64,000 nt of DNA from Sphingomonas panacisoli (GCF_007859635.1 NZ_CP042306.1:2108001-2172000); one strand, 5' to 3'. Counted from the stretch's first letter, positions 19,801 to 28,635 are shown. Notes: generated by a model from the letters alone, not told the origin. Numbers and translations are program-made.

Positions 19801-19895
19801 CTATCCTGGGCATAGGCAGGGCTGGCGGCGAGTAATCCCGAGGCCAGCGCGGTCGATACGGCCAACGCAGCACGCGAACAAAGGCGAGCGTTCAT
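16854..19895 (-). CDS. TonB-dependent receptor
   Basis: About 1,013 residues: signal peptide ending near SPAYAQ, an Ala/Pro/Gln-rich linker, the TonB-box-like PDIVVTGSAIP, then the plug with LVNGRRVAP and DGASAIYGSDAIGGVVNII, and a large barrel ending in SAQLKF. The serine- and asparagine-rich loops and size match sphingomonad receptors for bulky ligands, but the ligand is unknown. Three consecutive ATG codons lie at 19901, 19898 and 19895; the third has the best spacing (7 bases) from GGGGAGGA and is chosen. The gene is followed by a hairpin at 16796-16830 and is co-oriented with a YncE-like lipoprotein and a two-component pair upstream. Confidence 0.87.
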   Translation of the reverse strand: MNARLCSRAALAVSTALASGLLAASPAYAQDSAPGGKPADAQTTAPADDQAAPSQPDIVVTGSAIPTPPDRLAVPVTIVDSASIQKSGVATNVLEILRKTVPAFSGRSSTGNANANNNNQRTAGGSSIQVRNLDTLVLVNGRRVAPSAISGVNGKVFVNVAEIPPDAIERVEVLTDGASAIYGSDAIGGVVNIILKSNYQGVQANVRYGGASGYNERSAGLTAGINIAKNVNITASASYSKSDPLYQNQRRFSSPFYSTGTAVPGSIGNFYLAPGVSSPTLGGGYASPATDPQYLNAGATVATAPGTGIGGTYDLSQFNTLLLGQEQTAIAVTLRADLTGDGAVQLFGDFQFARNDNFTRFIPVTLGVTVPAGAPFNPFTAATAVTFGSTANPPTYRTREDSYRGTIGFNGQVAALGKGGGWEVAYTHSENTIDQTIANIIYRNNLLPAVTGGFNSACVATAGGTFSRVTSLASGAAVCQPALDPFSRASAVNPASLTNVLTDEVIHGRSMIDTADAKLTGSFLKLPGGPIEFAIGGSWRREKISGAPNAMNYVHVDGTLATAVQSLTQGGLIVDPFKASRTVTAEFAELRIPLTSDSTNIPGFYNFDIVGAIRHENYSGIGSSTVPKIGFRWQPIAHQITIRGNYAKSFTAPSLYALGGPINFRTSQGPIGNAGIPGALNYTFNAEDGNNSNVKPAKSTSWSFGIVLKPDAIPGLKFDAEYNRVDVGGLPGGIGFNNIFSDVNLNGSNSLFYSNIALGNFPGLTGATNAAFATPGALGTYLANAANATSPNTFGNLYVVDRFTNLGITKVRSLNFTTSYDLSLGGAGTLSFLNQAAVLLSFRNQALPVTGSTVAPTQLAYRFDGYTTQGGGAQGTLPKLRMYTSLDWSMGQWGLGVANTYIGPVRDIGAGGSSFFVPYNAGNVQYIKGHVAAFSSWDLRASWSSNKDPVGNGFRLTAGVNNLFDRMPPISTNINPAAGANAGATAWRGENNTDISTYGAIGRLIYISAQLKF

Positions 19896-19978
19896 CATCA
19901 TTCCTCCCCATCCTATCGTCGCCGGGCTCGTGCCGCTGATCTGCGGCTTCTGTTCCCCGGCGACCTTTGTTGTCGCGC

Positions 19979-21064
19979 TCAGCGTGGCGCGATCGAATAC
20001 CAAAGCACTTTGGCCATCGCCTTGCTTTCGCCGGGCGACGCCGCGATCCACAGCCGCGACTGCGCGGAATCGACGACCGCGGTTTTCGCACCGGGCAGCG
20101 TCGTCACCTTGGCGACCTCGCGATATTTGTTCGCATCGTCCTGCTCGATGACTTTGGTGTAGCCCTCGCCGCCGGTCACGTAGATGCGGCGATTGGCGGC
20201 ATCCCACGTCACTTCGTCGGTGCGGAGCGGCGCGTCGAACGCGGCGATTGTGGCGCCGCTATCCGCATTGAGCACCAGCAATTTGCCGGGCTTGCGCGTC
20301 ACCACGAACAAGCGATGGTTCTTTTCATCCATCGCGATCGGCGCGTTCTGTTCGGCCTCCTTGATCGGCCAGGTTTTCATGATCCGACCCGACGCCTTGT
20401 CGACCACGGCGAGGACATTCTTGTCGGTGACGTTGATATACAGAAACGGCCCGTTCTGCTCGACGGCCATCGCCTCGACGTGATCGGCATCGAAATGCAC
20501 CGACTTGATTACCTTGCCGGTCGCCGGATCGATCTCGATCAGGTTGCTATCCTTTTGCGGCACGTCCTTGCCGCCGGTGACGATCCACAGATGGCCGGTG
20601 CTCGAATCGAACCCGATCGAGTCCGCGCCCTTGGGCAGGTCGTAAGTACGCTTGACCGCCAACGTATCGGCGTCGAGCACCGGCGATGGCTTGTCTCCGT
20701 CGATCACCAATAACTCGTTGGTCGCCGGCATGTAGAACACGCTGTGCGGCGTGCCATATCCTTTGACGCGCTTGATCACCGAGCCGGTCTTGAGATCCAG
20801 AACCTCTAGCTCGGCGCTCTCCTCACCGGCAAGGAACAGTCGCCCGCCCTTCGCGTCGATCGCGAAATGGTCGAAATCGCCGGTATAGCCGGGAAATTCC
20901 GTCGATCCGGCGAAGGTGAGCGGGCCGCCCGATCCCGGCTCGTTGCCGGCGATCTCGGTCACTTGATTCTGATCGCCGGAATTGGTCACGGCGGCCGGCT
21001 GATGACAGGCTGCGAGCGACAGGCCGAGGCTGATCGTCAGGGCGAAGGAAACGGACTTGTGCAT
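19979..21064 (-). CDS. YncE-like beta-propeller lipoprotein
   Basis: A 361-residue protein with a lipobox (LSLAAC, acylated Cys20) and six or seven beta-propeller repeats of the YncE/NHL-like kind, seen as repeated GYGTPHSVFYMPATNELLV-type and LYINVTDKNVLAVVD-type units. YncE proteins are periplasmic and often accompany TonB receptors; their activity is not established. It lies between the receptor (16854-19895) and the duplicated-domain protein (21085-21966), probably in one transcription unit. A second member of the same type is at 52856-53926, and both start with MHK. Confidence 0.75.
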   Translation of the reverse strand: MHKSVSFALTISLGLSLAACHQPAAVTNSGDQNQVTEIAGNEPGSGGPLTFAGSTEFPGYTGDFDHFAIDAKGGRLFLAGEESAELEVLDLKTGSVIKRVKGYGTPHSVFYMPATNELLVIDGDKPSPVLDADTLAVKRTYDLPKGADSIGFDSSTGHLWIVTGGKDVPQKDSNLIEIDPATGKVIKSVHFDADHVEAMAVEQNGPFLYINVTDKNVLAVVDKASGRIMKTWPIKEAEQNAPIAMDEKNHRLFVVTRKPGKLLVLNADSGATIAAFDAPLRTDEVTWDAANRRIYVTGGEGYTKVIEQDDANKYREVAKVTTLPGAKTAVVDSAQSRLWIAASPGESKAMAKVLWYSIAPR

Positions 21065-21084
21065 GAAATCTCCAGAGAAATGAG

Positions 21085-21966
21085 TCAGCGCGAGGGCCGG
21101 AACAGAGCGGCATTGTTGGCGATCGCCTTGGCGACCTCATCGCGGATCGAGAGCCCCTTGCGATGGATCGCTTCCTTGTCGTCGCCGTCGCGATAGTTGA
21201 AGACGAGCCCGAGCGCGCCGATCCGCTTGCCGGTCGCATCGAGCAACGGCAGCTCGGTTTCGAAACGGTCGTTGTCGCCGCCGATTTCCAGATTGGTGCT
21301 GCCCTGATCGATCACGCGCAGATCGTCCTCGTCGGCGATCTTGCCGATCCGGCCGATGTTCGACCCGATGATGACGTTCTTCGGCTTACCCGGCGGGGTT
21401 GCGTGGATCATCATCACCAGCAGTTCGGGATGCCGCAGGATGGTGCGTTCGGTCAGCGCCTGAGCATAGGTGCGTGTCCCGTACGACGCATCATAGGGAT
21501 AGGGATCGACCGCATTCTTCGTGCTCAACGTGACGCGCGCGACCTCGCGCGAAATAGCGTCGGCGATGGCGACAAGGTTCTTGGTGGGCGAACCACGACG
21601 ATAGGCAAAGCTGATTGCCATGGTTCCCAGGCGATGGCCGGAATTGCTGGCAAACGGTTCTCGAACGACGAAACGCTTGCCGTCGGGCGAGACTGCGCCA
21701 CCGAGAGTGGTATCGGGTGCATCGACCTTGCCGAATACACGGGATGCGCCCAGCGTCGAGCCGAGGACCAGCACCTCCTTACCCGCATCGCGAGGTCCCT
21801 CGACCACGATCGACAACACGCCCGGGTGCCGCGCCATCGCGGTCGAGATCAGATGCTGGACATAGGTCTTGCCGCCGACCACCGGTGGAATATCGTCGTC
21901 CGCCAATGCGGGCGTGACGATCGCGGCACCCGCCAGCAACAACACGGCACAAAGCCTTACGGCCAT
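21085..21966 (-). CDS. secreted protein with two copies of an unrecognised Cache/PAS-like domain
   Basis: A 293-residue protein with a cleaved signal peptide (ending PALADD). Two similar units follow: RHPGVLSIVVEGP to the SREVARVTL region, and RHPELLVMMIHATPPG through SNIGRIGKIADEDD to RIGALGLVFNYRDGDD and RDEVAKAI. The IGALGLVF strand recalls single Cache sensor domains, but no named family is recognised. Paralogues lie at 42442-42975 and 43041-43784. ATG at 21966 follows GAGGAGGGG. It sits between the YncE-like lipoprotein and the histidine kinase, suggesting a periplasmic ligand-binding or accessory role, which is inference. Confidence 0.6.
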   Translation of the reverse strand: MAVRLCAVLLLAGAAIVTPALADDDIPPVVGGKTYVQHLISTAMARHPGVLSIVVEGPRDAGKEVLVLGSTLGASRVFGKVDAPDTTLGGAVSPDGKRFVVREPFASNSGHRLGTMAISFAYRRGSPTKNLVAIADAISREVARVTLSTKNAVDPYPYDASYGTRTYAQALTERTILRHPELLVMMIHATPPGKPKNVIIGSNIGRIGKIADEDDLRVIDQGSTNLEIGGDNDRFETELPLLDATGKRIGALGLVFNYRDGDDKEAIHRKGLSIRDEVAKAIANNAALFRPSR

Positions 21967-22143
21967 AAACCCCTCCTCATCGCGACTTTTCGTCGTCGAT
22001 CGACAGGGAATGGCGGACGCCCCGGTTCGGCAAGGCAAAATGCGCTATCTAAAATCGATTTAATGTGAACGCGATTTCATGAATGGCGCAACATGGCACA
22101 AATGCGTCGTTTGCTGCGCCGCACCCAGCGATCGGCGATTTAA

Positions 22144-23553
22144 TCAATTTAATCTATGGGATTTAGCGGGCCGTGGTTTGCGGCGCGTGGTGGCCGTCAT
22201 CATGGTCGCCGGACCCATCACGACGCGGCATCTGTTGGCCACGTCGTCGAAGCGCAGATCCATGCCGTGCAACCGCGCGATCGCACCGACCAACGGCAAC
22301 CCGAGGCCGCTGCCGGGGATACCGTTGACCTGGCTACCGCGCTGAAAACGTAGTTTCAGCTTTTCGCGATCCCGATGATCGATGCCGCGCCCGTCATCGG
22401 TGATGCGCAATTGCGGCCCGTCGATCAGCTCGACGCGGATGTTGCCGCCGGACGGCGTGTATTTGATGGCATTGTCGATCAGGTTGCCGAACGCTTCGAA
22501 CAGCAAGTCAATGTCGCCGTTGACGGTGGTCGCAACGCCGTCGGAACCGAGAGGGTCGAACCTGATCCTGATCGCCTTGCTCTCCGCCGCCGGTTCGTAA
22601 TATTCGACCGCGTCGGCGGCGATTTGCGTGAGATCGACCTCGCGGAACGATGCGCGTCGCGCGCCGTCCTCGATCTCCGAAATGCGCAACAACGCAGCGA
22701 AGGTCCGCAGCATCAAATTGACCTCGGCGATGGCGTGATCGATCTCTGCCTTGCGTTCGGCGGCGGAGAGGTTGCGGCGGTTGGCGCGTTCGAGGCCTGC
22801 AAGCAATCGGGTCAGCGGCGTGCGCAGATCATGCGCGATGCTGTCGCACACGCCCTTTACCTCGCCCATCAACCGCTCGATCTGTTCCAGCATGGCGTTG
22901 ATCACGCGGACCAGCCGGTCGGTTTCGTCATTGGTGCCGCGCACCGGCAGTCGGCCGCTCAAATCCCCTTGCGTGATCCGCTCGATCGAGCGCGTCAGTC
23001 CGTCGAACCGGCGGATCGATCCGACGCCGATCGCGATCGCCCCGGCCGACCCGAGCACGATCATCACCGCCAACCCCAATAGAGTAGCCTCAAGCAGTTC
23101 GTTCCGGAAATGCTGGAGCTCCTCGATGTTACGGCTGACGACGATCAGACGGCCATCGGGCAGCCGATGAAGAAACGACCGGTACAACGTATTCTCGTGC
23201 TCGTTACTCACCGTCGTTTCGAAGAAGCGTTCGAGCGGCGGCATCGGCGTCGGCAGGCGCTTCAAATTGCCGCCGAGCGGCTGGCCCTCAGCGGTGAACA
23301 GACCGAAGGGGCGGCGGCCGGTCGGATCGGCGATGTTGTGCTGGTCGAGAAACGAGCCGATCTGCTTCGACGAATTGCCGTCGAACGACTGCGCCTGGTA
23401 TCGCATGCGTTCATCGGGATTGCCGGACAGATAGCTCGACGTCGTCAGATAGATGATCGTGACGAACGCCAGCGACGCCGACCCGAATACCGCCGCGAAG
23501 AACGCCGCGAGCCGAAAGCTCGCCGCGCCGCCAAGCTCCTTAAGACTTAACAA
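22144..23553 (-). CDS. HAMP-domain sensor histidine kinase
   Basis: A 469-residue inner-membrane kinase: helix 1 (residues about 15-37), a periplasmic region of about 110 residues with no named fold, helix 2 followed by HAMP (ITQGDLSGRLPVRG), the phospho-acceptor box DSIAHDLRTPLTRL, then ATPase boxes NLIDNAIKYTPSG (N), ITDDGRGI (G1) and GSGLGLPL (G2). All catalytic boxes are intact. It overlaps the response regulator gene upstream by 14 bases and would phosphorylate it. The signal is unknown; neighbours are two TonB receptor loci, one of them with an acid phosphatase. Confidence 0.88.
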   Translation of the reverse strand: MLSLKELGGAASFRLAAFFAAVFGSASLAFVTIIYLTTSSYLSGNPDERMRYQAQSFDGNSSKQIGSFLDQHNIADPTGRRPFGLFTAEGQPLGGNLKRLPTPMPPLERFFETTVSNEHENTLYRSFLHRLPDGRLIVVSRNIEELQHFRNELLEATLLGLAVMIVLGSAGAIAIGVGSIRRFDGLTRSIERITQGDLSGRLPVRGTNDETDRLVRVINAMLEQIERLMGEVKGVCDSIAHDLRTPLTRLLAGLERANRRNLSAAERKAEIDHAIAEVNLMLRTFAALLRISEIEDGARRASFREVDLTQIAADAVEYYEPAAESKAIRIRFDPLGSDGVATTVNGDIDLLFEAFGNLIDNAIKYTPSGGNIRVELIDGPQLRITDDGRGIDHRDREKLKLRFQRGSQVNGIPGSGLGLPLVGAIARLHGMDLRFDDVANRCRVVMGPATMMTATTRRKPRPAKSHRLN

Positions 23554-24226
23554 GGCGGTATCCCGATCCGCGGACCGTCTCGATCATCGTCGGCAATCCG
23601 TTGACGTCGAGCTTGCGGCGCAACTTTGCGACGTGGACGTCGATCACGTTGGTGCGATCGTCATAGCGATAGCCCCAGACGCGTTCGAATATCATCGCCC
23701 GCGTCATCACGTCGCCGGGATGGCGCATGAAATGTTCGAGCAATTGATATTCGCGCGGCAACAGATCGATCTCGACGCCCGCGCGGCTCGCCTTGCGGCG
23801 GAACAGATCGAGGTAAAGATCGCCGACCGACAATTCCATGTCCTGCGCGCCCGGCGCCGATCCCCGTCGGCGGATCAACGCATCGACGCGCGCGGTCAGT
23901 TCGATGAAGTCGAACGGTTTGGTGAGGTAGTCGTCGCCGCCGGTCCGCAGCCCGCGCACCCGATCAGTGACGGCGGACAACGCGCTGAGGATGAGAACTG
24001 GTGTGCTGACGCCGGTGCCGCGCAGCGCCGCGAGCACTTCGAGGCCGTTGAGGTCGCCCGGCAGCATGCGATCGAGGATGATCGCGTCGTACCGCGCCGT
24101 GCGTGCCTGGCGGACCGCTTCCACGCCGTCCATCACATGCGCACTCGTCATGCCGTGATCGACCAACGCCGCGCCAATCTCGCGCGCCGTCTTGACGTCG
24201 TCCTCGACGATCAAGATGTTGGCCAT
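23540..24226 (-). CDS. OmpR-family response regulator
   Basis: A 228-residue regulator with receiver domain (IVEDD acidic pocket, phospho-acceptor in ILDRMLPG, KPFDF lysine) and a C-terminal winged helix (LLPREYQLLEHFMRHPG through TVRGSGYRL). ATG at 24226 has AGGAG upstream and is the natural start of the receiver; the open frame upstream is discarded. It is co-transcribed with the kinase at 22144-23553 and divergent from the TonB receptor/phosphatase operon at 24487 across 260 bases. That receptor operon is a likely target (inference). Confidence 0.88.
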   Translation of the reverse strand: MANILIVEDDVKTAREIGAALVDHGMTSAHVMDGVEAVRQARTARYDAIILDRMLPGDLNGLEVLAALRGTGVSTPVLILSALSAVTDRVRGLRTGGDDYLTKPFDFIELTARVDALIRRRGSAPGAQDMELSVGDLYLDLFRRKASRAGVEIDLLPREYQLLEHFMRHPGDVMTRAMIFERVWGYRYDDRTNVIDVHVAKLRRKLDVNGLPTMIETVRGSGYRLVKS

Positions 24227-24486
24227 CGCTCTCCTGCCGCCCCTTGGACGGTTCCATTTGCTGCAGTTACATGACGTCTGCGGCTCGAACTTGCTGCGCA
24301 ATCAAGCCCCGGTCCGCAATAGGTCGAACGTCAGATAGGAGCGAAACGGCCGGATTCCTCTCGGTGCGGTCGTCGCTGCGTAAGATTACATTTTCCCAAT
24401 CTTCGTTTTGAAACTGTTCCGAAACGAAAGTGTCACGGCTGGTCCATAGCGCGACGGGGCGCCACGAAGGCTGCCGGGGAAATCAC

Positions 24487-26841
24487 ATGATCCGTTCGAT
24501 GCAGGCACGCGCCACGACGGCGCGCGCGAGTTCGTTTGCCATTGCCTTGGCGACCATGATCGCTGCCCTGCCGGCTGCGGCGAGCGTCGACAAGCCGGCC
24601 GACCCCGCTGCGACCCCGACCCCTGCCACGTCACCGGACGATCAACGCAAGCCCGACGGCCAGACCACCGGCGGTGACATCGCCGAGGGTTCGGACATCG
24701 TCGTCACCGGTACCAAGGCCAACGAGATCGCGCCGGTGACGGCATCGCTCGAGGCGCGTCAGCCACAGGCCATCGTCAGCCGGTCGCTGATCGAGGACTC
24801 GCTGCCCGCCACCGCCGACTTCAACCAGATCGCGCTGATCACGCCGAGTGTCTCCAACTTCGGCGGCAACAACGGCATCGGCCTGTCGGAATCGAAGGCG
24901 CAAATCCGCGGATTCCAGGACGGCGAATACAACATCACCTATGACGGCGTGCCGTTCGGCGACACCAACGACCCTACGCACCATTCGACCACGTTCTTCC
25001 CGTCGAACACGATCGAAACGCTGATCGTCGATCGCGGACCGGGTAACGCCAGCCAGCTCGGCCAGGCAACGTTCGGCGGTAACATCAACCTATTCAGCCG
25101 CGCCGCCCGCGACGAGTTCGGCGGTCAGCTCAAAGCCGCCTATGGCAGCTTCAACACCTATCTGTTGCGCGGGCTGGTCAACACCGGTGCGATCGACGCG
25201 CTAGGCGGCACGAAGTTCGTGTTCACGGGCCAGTACGCCCACACCGACGGCAAGCTGAGCTTCGAGAAATATCGCAACTACAACCTCTACGGCAAAGCGG
25301 TCATTCCGCTGTCGTCTTCGGTGACGCTGAGCATCCTCGGCACGTACAACAACAACCGGTTCAACCAGCCGGACAAGGACGGATCGACGCTGTATCAGCA
25401 ATCGCTCTACGGCAAATATTTCAGCCTCAACAACGACCCCAACACACCGCAATATTTCGGCTACAACCATACGACGAAGGTCACCGATTTCGGCATCGTG
25501 AAGCTCGAGGCCCAGATCGCGCCGGGCAGCGTGTTCGAGAACCGCGCCTACACCTATTATTACGACAACGAGACGCTGTCGGCGAACGACGTGACGGTCG
25601 TGCCGGGTACCGTTCTATCGACCACGAATGCTGCCGGCGTGAAGATCAACGGCAACCAGCCCGGCTATACCAAGACCAACAAGTACCGCGTGTTCGGCGA
25701 CATCGCCAAGGTGAAGCTGCAACTCGCGCCTTTCGCGATCCTGACGTTGGGCGGGCAGATCGAGTTCAGCCACACCTATCGGCAACAGACCGACGTCGAT
25801 CTGATGACCGGCGGGTTCAACTATGTCGAGAAGAAGGTGACGGCTCCGGCGACCGGGCTCAATCCCGGCGCGGTGACGCCGCTCTACGTCAAATTCGACC
25901 AGAAGAGCGAAGGCAACAATGACGCGTTGTTCGTCGAACTGGAGCTCAAGCCGATACCCGGATTGTCGATCACGCCCGGGTTCAAGCATGTCGACTACAA
26001 CCGCAAGATCATGGCGCTCTATAACCAGACGACGCGCTATGCCCAGAACGTGACCAACAGCTGGAGCGCTAACCTACCCTTCCTGCAGGCGAACTGGCAG
26101 CTGACGCCGCAACTGTCGATCTACGGCGAATATGCCCGTGGCTTCCTGATCCCGCCGTTGAGCGCACTCTATGTCGATAATCCCCGCTTCTCGAACGTGG
26201 TGCCCGAGCGGTCGACCAACTATCAGGCGGGCTTCGTCTATCACGGCCAGCGACTGTCGCTCGACGCGGATGTCTATTCGATCGATTTCCAGAACAAGTT
26301 CGCCAGCTTCACCTCGCCGACGCCGGGCGTGGGTACGGTGTTCACCAATATCGGCGGCGCGCTGTACCAGGGCGTCGAAGGCCAAGTGACCTACGCCTTC
26401 ACCGATGGCATTGCCGTATTCGCCAACGCCTCGCGGAACCGCGCCATCGCCAAGGATACCCGGCTTCAAGTTGCCAACGCCCCCGTGATGACCGCGGCCG
26501 GCGGGATCATCGTCAAGCGCGGCCCGATCCGCTTCTCGTTGATCGACAAGTTGACCGGCGCGCAATATGCGAACAACGCCGCGAGCGCGAGCGACCCGTC
26601 CTATCGCGCCTATCGCATCGCGCCTTACAATGCGGCGGTTCTTGCGGCGAGCTACGAACTCGGTCCGGTGCGTATCGGGGTCGAGGTCACCGATCTGTTC
26701 AATTCCACGCGGGTGACCAACATCGGATCGAGCAGCAAGACCCCGCTCGCGGCGGTCGGGCAGCCTCTGGCAACCAATCTCGACCAATATTATTATCAAC
26801 CGGGTCGCGCGATCACCGGCGACATCACGTTTAAGTTCTAG
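24487..26841 (+). CDS. TonB-dependent receptor beside acid phosphatase
   Basis: A 784-residue receptor: signal peptide ending near PAAAS, proline/threonine-rich linker, SDIVVTGTKA at the start of the plug, QIRGFQDGEYNITYDGVPFG and VDRGPGNASQLGQATFGG inside the plug, and a barrel ending TGDITFKF. The gene is followed after 3 bases by a class A acid phosphatase, so the imported ligand may be a phosphorylated compound or its product (inference). ATG at 24487 is chosen because it begins the signal peptide. Upstream (24300-24486) is the divergent promoter region shared with a response regulator; GAAAC occurs twice there with an 11-base period. Confidence 0.85.
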   Translation: MIRSMQARATTARASSFAIALATMIAALPAAASVDKPADPAATPTPATSPDDQRKPDGQTTGGDIAEGSDIVVTGTKANEIAPVTASLEARQPQAIVSRSLIEDSLPATADFNQIALITPSVSNFGGNNGIGLSESKAQIRGFQDGEYNITYDGVPFGDTNDPTHHSTTFFPSNTIETLIVDRGPGNASQLGQATFGGNINLFSRAARDEFGGQLKAAYGSFNTYLLRGLVNTGAIDALGGTKFVFTGQYAHTDGKLSFEKYRNYNLYGKAVIPLSSSVTLSILGTYNNNRFNQPDKDGSTLYQQSLYGKYFSLNNDPNTPQYFGYNHTTKVTDFGIVKLEAQIAPGSVFENRAYTYYYDNETLSANDVTVVPGTVLSTTNAAGVKINGNQPGYTKTNKYRVFGDIAKVKLQLAPFAILTLGGQIEFSHTYRQQTDVDLMTGGFNYVEKKVTAPATGLNPGAVTPLYVKFDQKSEGNNDALFVELELKPIPGLSITPGFKHVDYNRKIMALYNQTTRYAQNVTNSWSANLPFLQANWQLTPQLSIYGEYARGFLIPPLSALYVDNPRFSNVVPERSTNYQAGFVYHGQRLSLDADVYSIDFQNKFASFTSPTPGVGTVFTNIGGALYQGVEGQVTYAFTDGIAVFANASRNRAIAKDTRLQVANAPVMTAAGGIIVKRGPIRFSLIDKLTGAQYANNAASASDPSYRAYRIAPYNAAVLAASYELGPVRIGVEVTDLFNSTRVTNIGSSSKTPLAAVGQPLATNLDQYYYQPGRAITGDITFKF

Positions 26842-26844
26842 GCC

Positions 26845-27552
26845 ATGCAAACCAGAAAGCTCATCGCCGCCGCGTTTCTGCTGAGCGCCAGCGCTGGCGT
26901 GCTAGCGAAGGACAAAGCGCCGTCGCTGCTTTCCAGCGCCGATCTCGACCCGCAAACGGTGCTGCCCGCGCCACCGGCAAAAGGCAGCCTGCAGGGGGTC
27001 AACGAGTTGCGCGAGCTCCACAACGTCCAACGGCAACGTACCCCGGCCGCCGTTAAATCGGCGAAATGGGACAGCGACGCGAAGAGCGCGATGATCTTCG
27101 CCGAGGTGCTGGGGCCGGCCTTCGATCTCGACAAGTTGCCGGCGACCAAACGCCTGTTCGATCTGGTGCGCGCCACCGAAAAGGATGTCGCCGACCGCGG
27201 CAAGGACGAGTTCAAACGCCCGCGCCCGTGGATCGTCGATCCCACCGTCAAGAGCTGTTCGCGCAGCGACGAGCCGCTGTCGAGCTACCCGAGCGGTCAT
27301 ACCACGATGGCCTATTCGATGGCGGGCGTGCTGGCTCGGCTGGTGCCCGCCAAAGCGAGCGCGATCATGGCGCGCGCCGCTCGCTATGGCGAAAGCAGGA
27401 TCGTCTGCGAGCAACATTTCCGCAGCGACGTCACCGCCGGCGAAGCGCTGGGCCTGCTGGTCGCCGAGCGCTTGATGACGAAACCGGAATTCGTCGCCGC
27501 CTTCGACGCAGCGAAAGCGGAGCTGCGCAGCGTCAGCCTTTCAGGCGACTGA
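26845..27552 (+). CDS. class A non-specific acid phosphatase (PAP2 superfamily, PhoN-like)
   Basis: A 235-residue secreted phosphatase. The three-part signature is complete: Lys120 with Arg127-Pro128 (KX6RP), PSGH at 149-152, and Ser184-Arg185 with His191 and Asp195 (SRX5HX3D). This defines class A bacterial acid phosphatases, which hydrolyse many phosphomonoesters in the periplasm using a phosphohistidine. A signal peptide ends near GVLAKD. It starts 3 bases after the TonB receptor and overlaps the convergent pcm gene by 20 bases. It would supply phosphate, or dephosphorylated substrate, from whatever the receptor brings in. Confidence 0.87.
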   Translation: MQTRKLIAAAFLLSASAGVLAKDKAPSLLSSADLDPQTVLPAPPAKGSLQGVNELRELHNVQRQRTPAAVKSAKWDSDAKSAMIFAEVLGPAFDLDKLPATKRLFDLVRATEKDVADRGKDEFKRPRPWIVDPTVKSCSRSDEPLSSYPSGHTTMAYSMAGVLARLVPAKASAIMARAARYGESRIVCEQHFRSDVTAGEALGLLVAERLMTKPEFVAAFDAAKAELRSVSLSGD

Positions 27553-28417
27553 ACGACGGCTTGGCGACGCTCACGCCGAAGCATTGCCGAATTTTTCGAT
27601 CCATCAACCCGCTGGCATTCGGTACGCGAGCGCCCTGGCCGGTCAGCGGCACATACATCGTCCAGCCGAGCGAGCATCGGTCAAACGTGTTCGAATCCGT
27701 CTTCGTCAGCACGAGCAACTGCTCGCTGGCCCAGGAGGGACCAATCGGCATTACGATGCGCCCCCCAACCTTCAACTGGTCAAGCAAGGGTTGCGGTACG
27801 GCTGCGGCGCCTGCGGCGACGATGATCGCATCGAACGGCGCACGGTCCGCCGCGCCGGCGTAACCGTCGCCGGCACGCACGTCGATTTGCCGATATTTCA
27901 GGCGCGCAAGCCGGGCTCGCGCCTCATCGGCGAGCGGGCGAACGATTTCGATCGACGTAACCTGGGCACCGAGCTCGGCCAGAACGGCCGCTTGATACCC
28001 CGACCCGGTGCCGACATCGAGCACGTTGGCATGATCGGGCAGGCGCGCCGCCGCCGTCGTCAACGCCACAATATACGTGTCGGAAATCGTCTGATCATAC
28101 CCGATCGGCAATGGCGTATCGGCATATGCCTGGGCTCGATCGGACGGCGCCACGAATTCTTCGCGCGGAATGCGGACGATCGCCGCGAGCGCACGATCGA
28201 GTTCACGATCGGCCGCCGCAGGCGCTGCGCGTCTCACCTCTTCTCGGATGCGTTTGACGAGGGACAGGCGGTCGGCACCGAAATCGCCGCAAACTCCCGC
28301 CGTCGAGATCATCGCCATACCGGCAAAGATGAATATGAATCTGGCGAGCGACCGCTGAAGTCGCCTTCTGAGGTCATCGCCTCTCGTCGCTCGCCAAGCC
28401 GAGATGATAAGCGGCAC
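27533..28417 (-). CDS. pcm: protein-L-isoaspartate O-methyltransferase with N-terminal signal or anchor
   Basis: A 294-residue Pcm-family enzyme that uses S-adenosylmethionine to repair isoaspartyl residues. The SAM-binding motif VLDVGTGSGYQAAVLAELG and the upstream PIGYDQTISDTYIVAL substrate region are standard. Unusually, a basic N-terminus leads into a hydrophobic segment (ARFIFIFAGMAMISTAG), so the enzyme may be anchored or exported. GTG at 28417 is chosen because GGGAG lies 6 bases upstream; TTG/ATG codons on either side lack this. It converges on the acid phosphatase gene. Export is inferred from the hydrophobic segment. Confidence 0.8.
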   Translation of the reverse strand: MPLIISAWRATRGDDLRRRLQRSLARFIFIFAGMAMISTAGVCGDFGADRLSLVKRIREEVRRAAPAAADRELDRALAAIVRIPREEFVAPSDRAQAYADTPLPIGYDQTISDTYIVALTTAAARLPDHANVLDVGTGSGYQAAVLAELGAQVTSIEIVRPLADEARARLARLKYRQIDVRAGDGYAGAADRAPFDAIIVAAGAAAVPQPLLDQLKVGGRIVMPIGPSWASEQLLVLTKTDSNTFDRCSLGWTMYVPLTGQGARVPNASGLMDRKIRQCFGVSVAKPSFSRLKG

Positions 28418-28635
28418 ACGTTGCTCCCAACTGGTCACTCGGCCATGCGCCAGACGATGCACGGGCGCCAGCCGATCAGCCGAGGTTGGGAAAATACAAT
28501 GCGCGAAGGATTACCCACGCTTGCCGCCGTTCAGGAACATTGGGAAAAGGGAAGCACCGCGCAATCGTGCCGCAATCGACATCGGCCTAGTCGAGACTGG
28601 CAGTCGCGTTTGGACTGTCAGTCAAGGAAACAGCC

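Noticed and set aside
28600..28635. CTGGCAG and CTGTCAG upstream of the PepSY gene as a seventh regulatory box
   Set aside because: The spacing is 18 bases, not 11, and the site is too close to the start codon.
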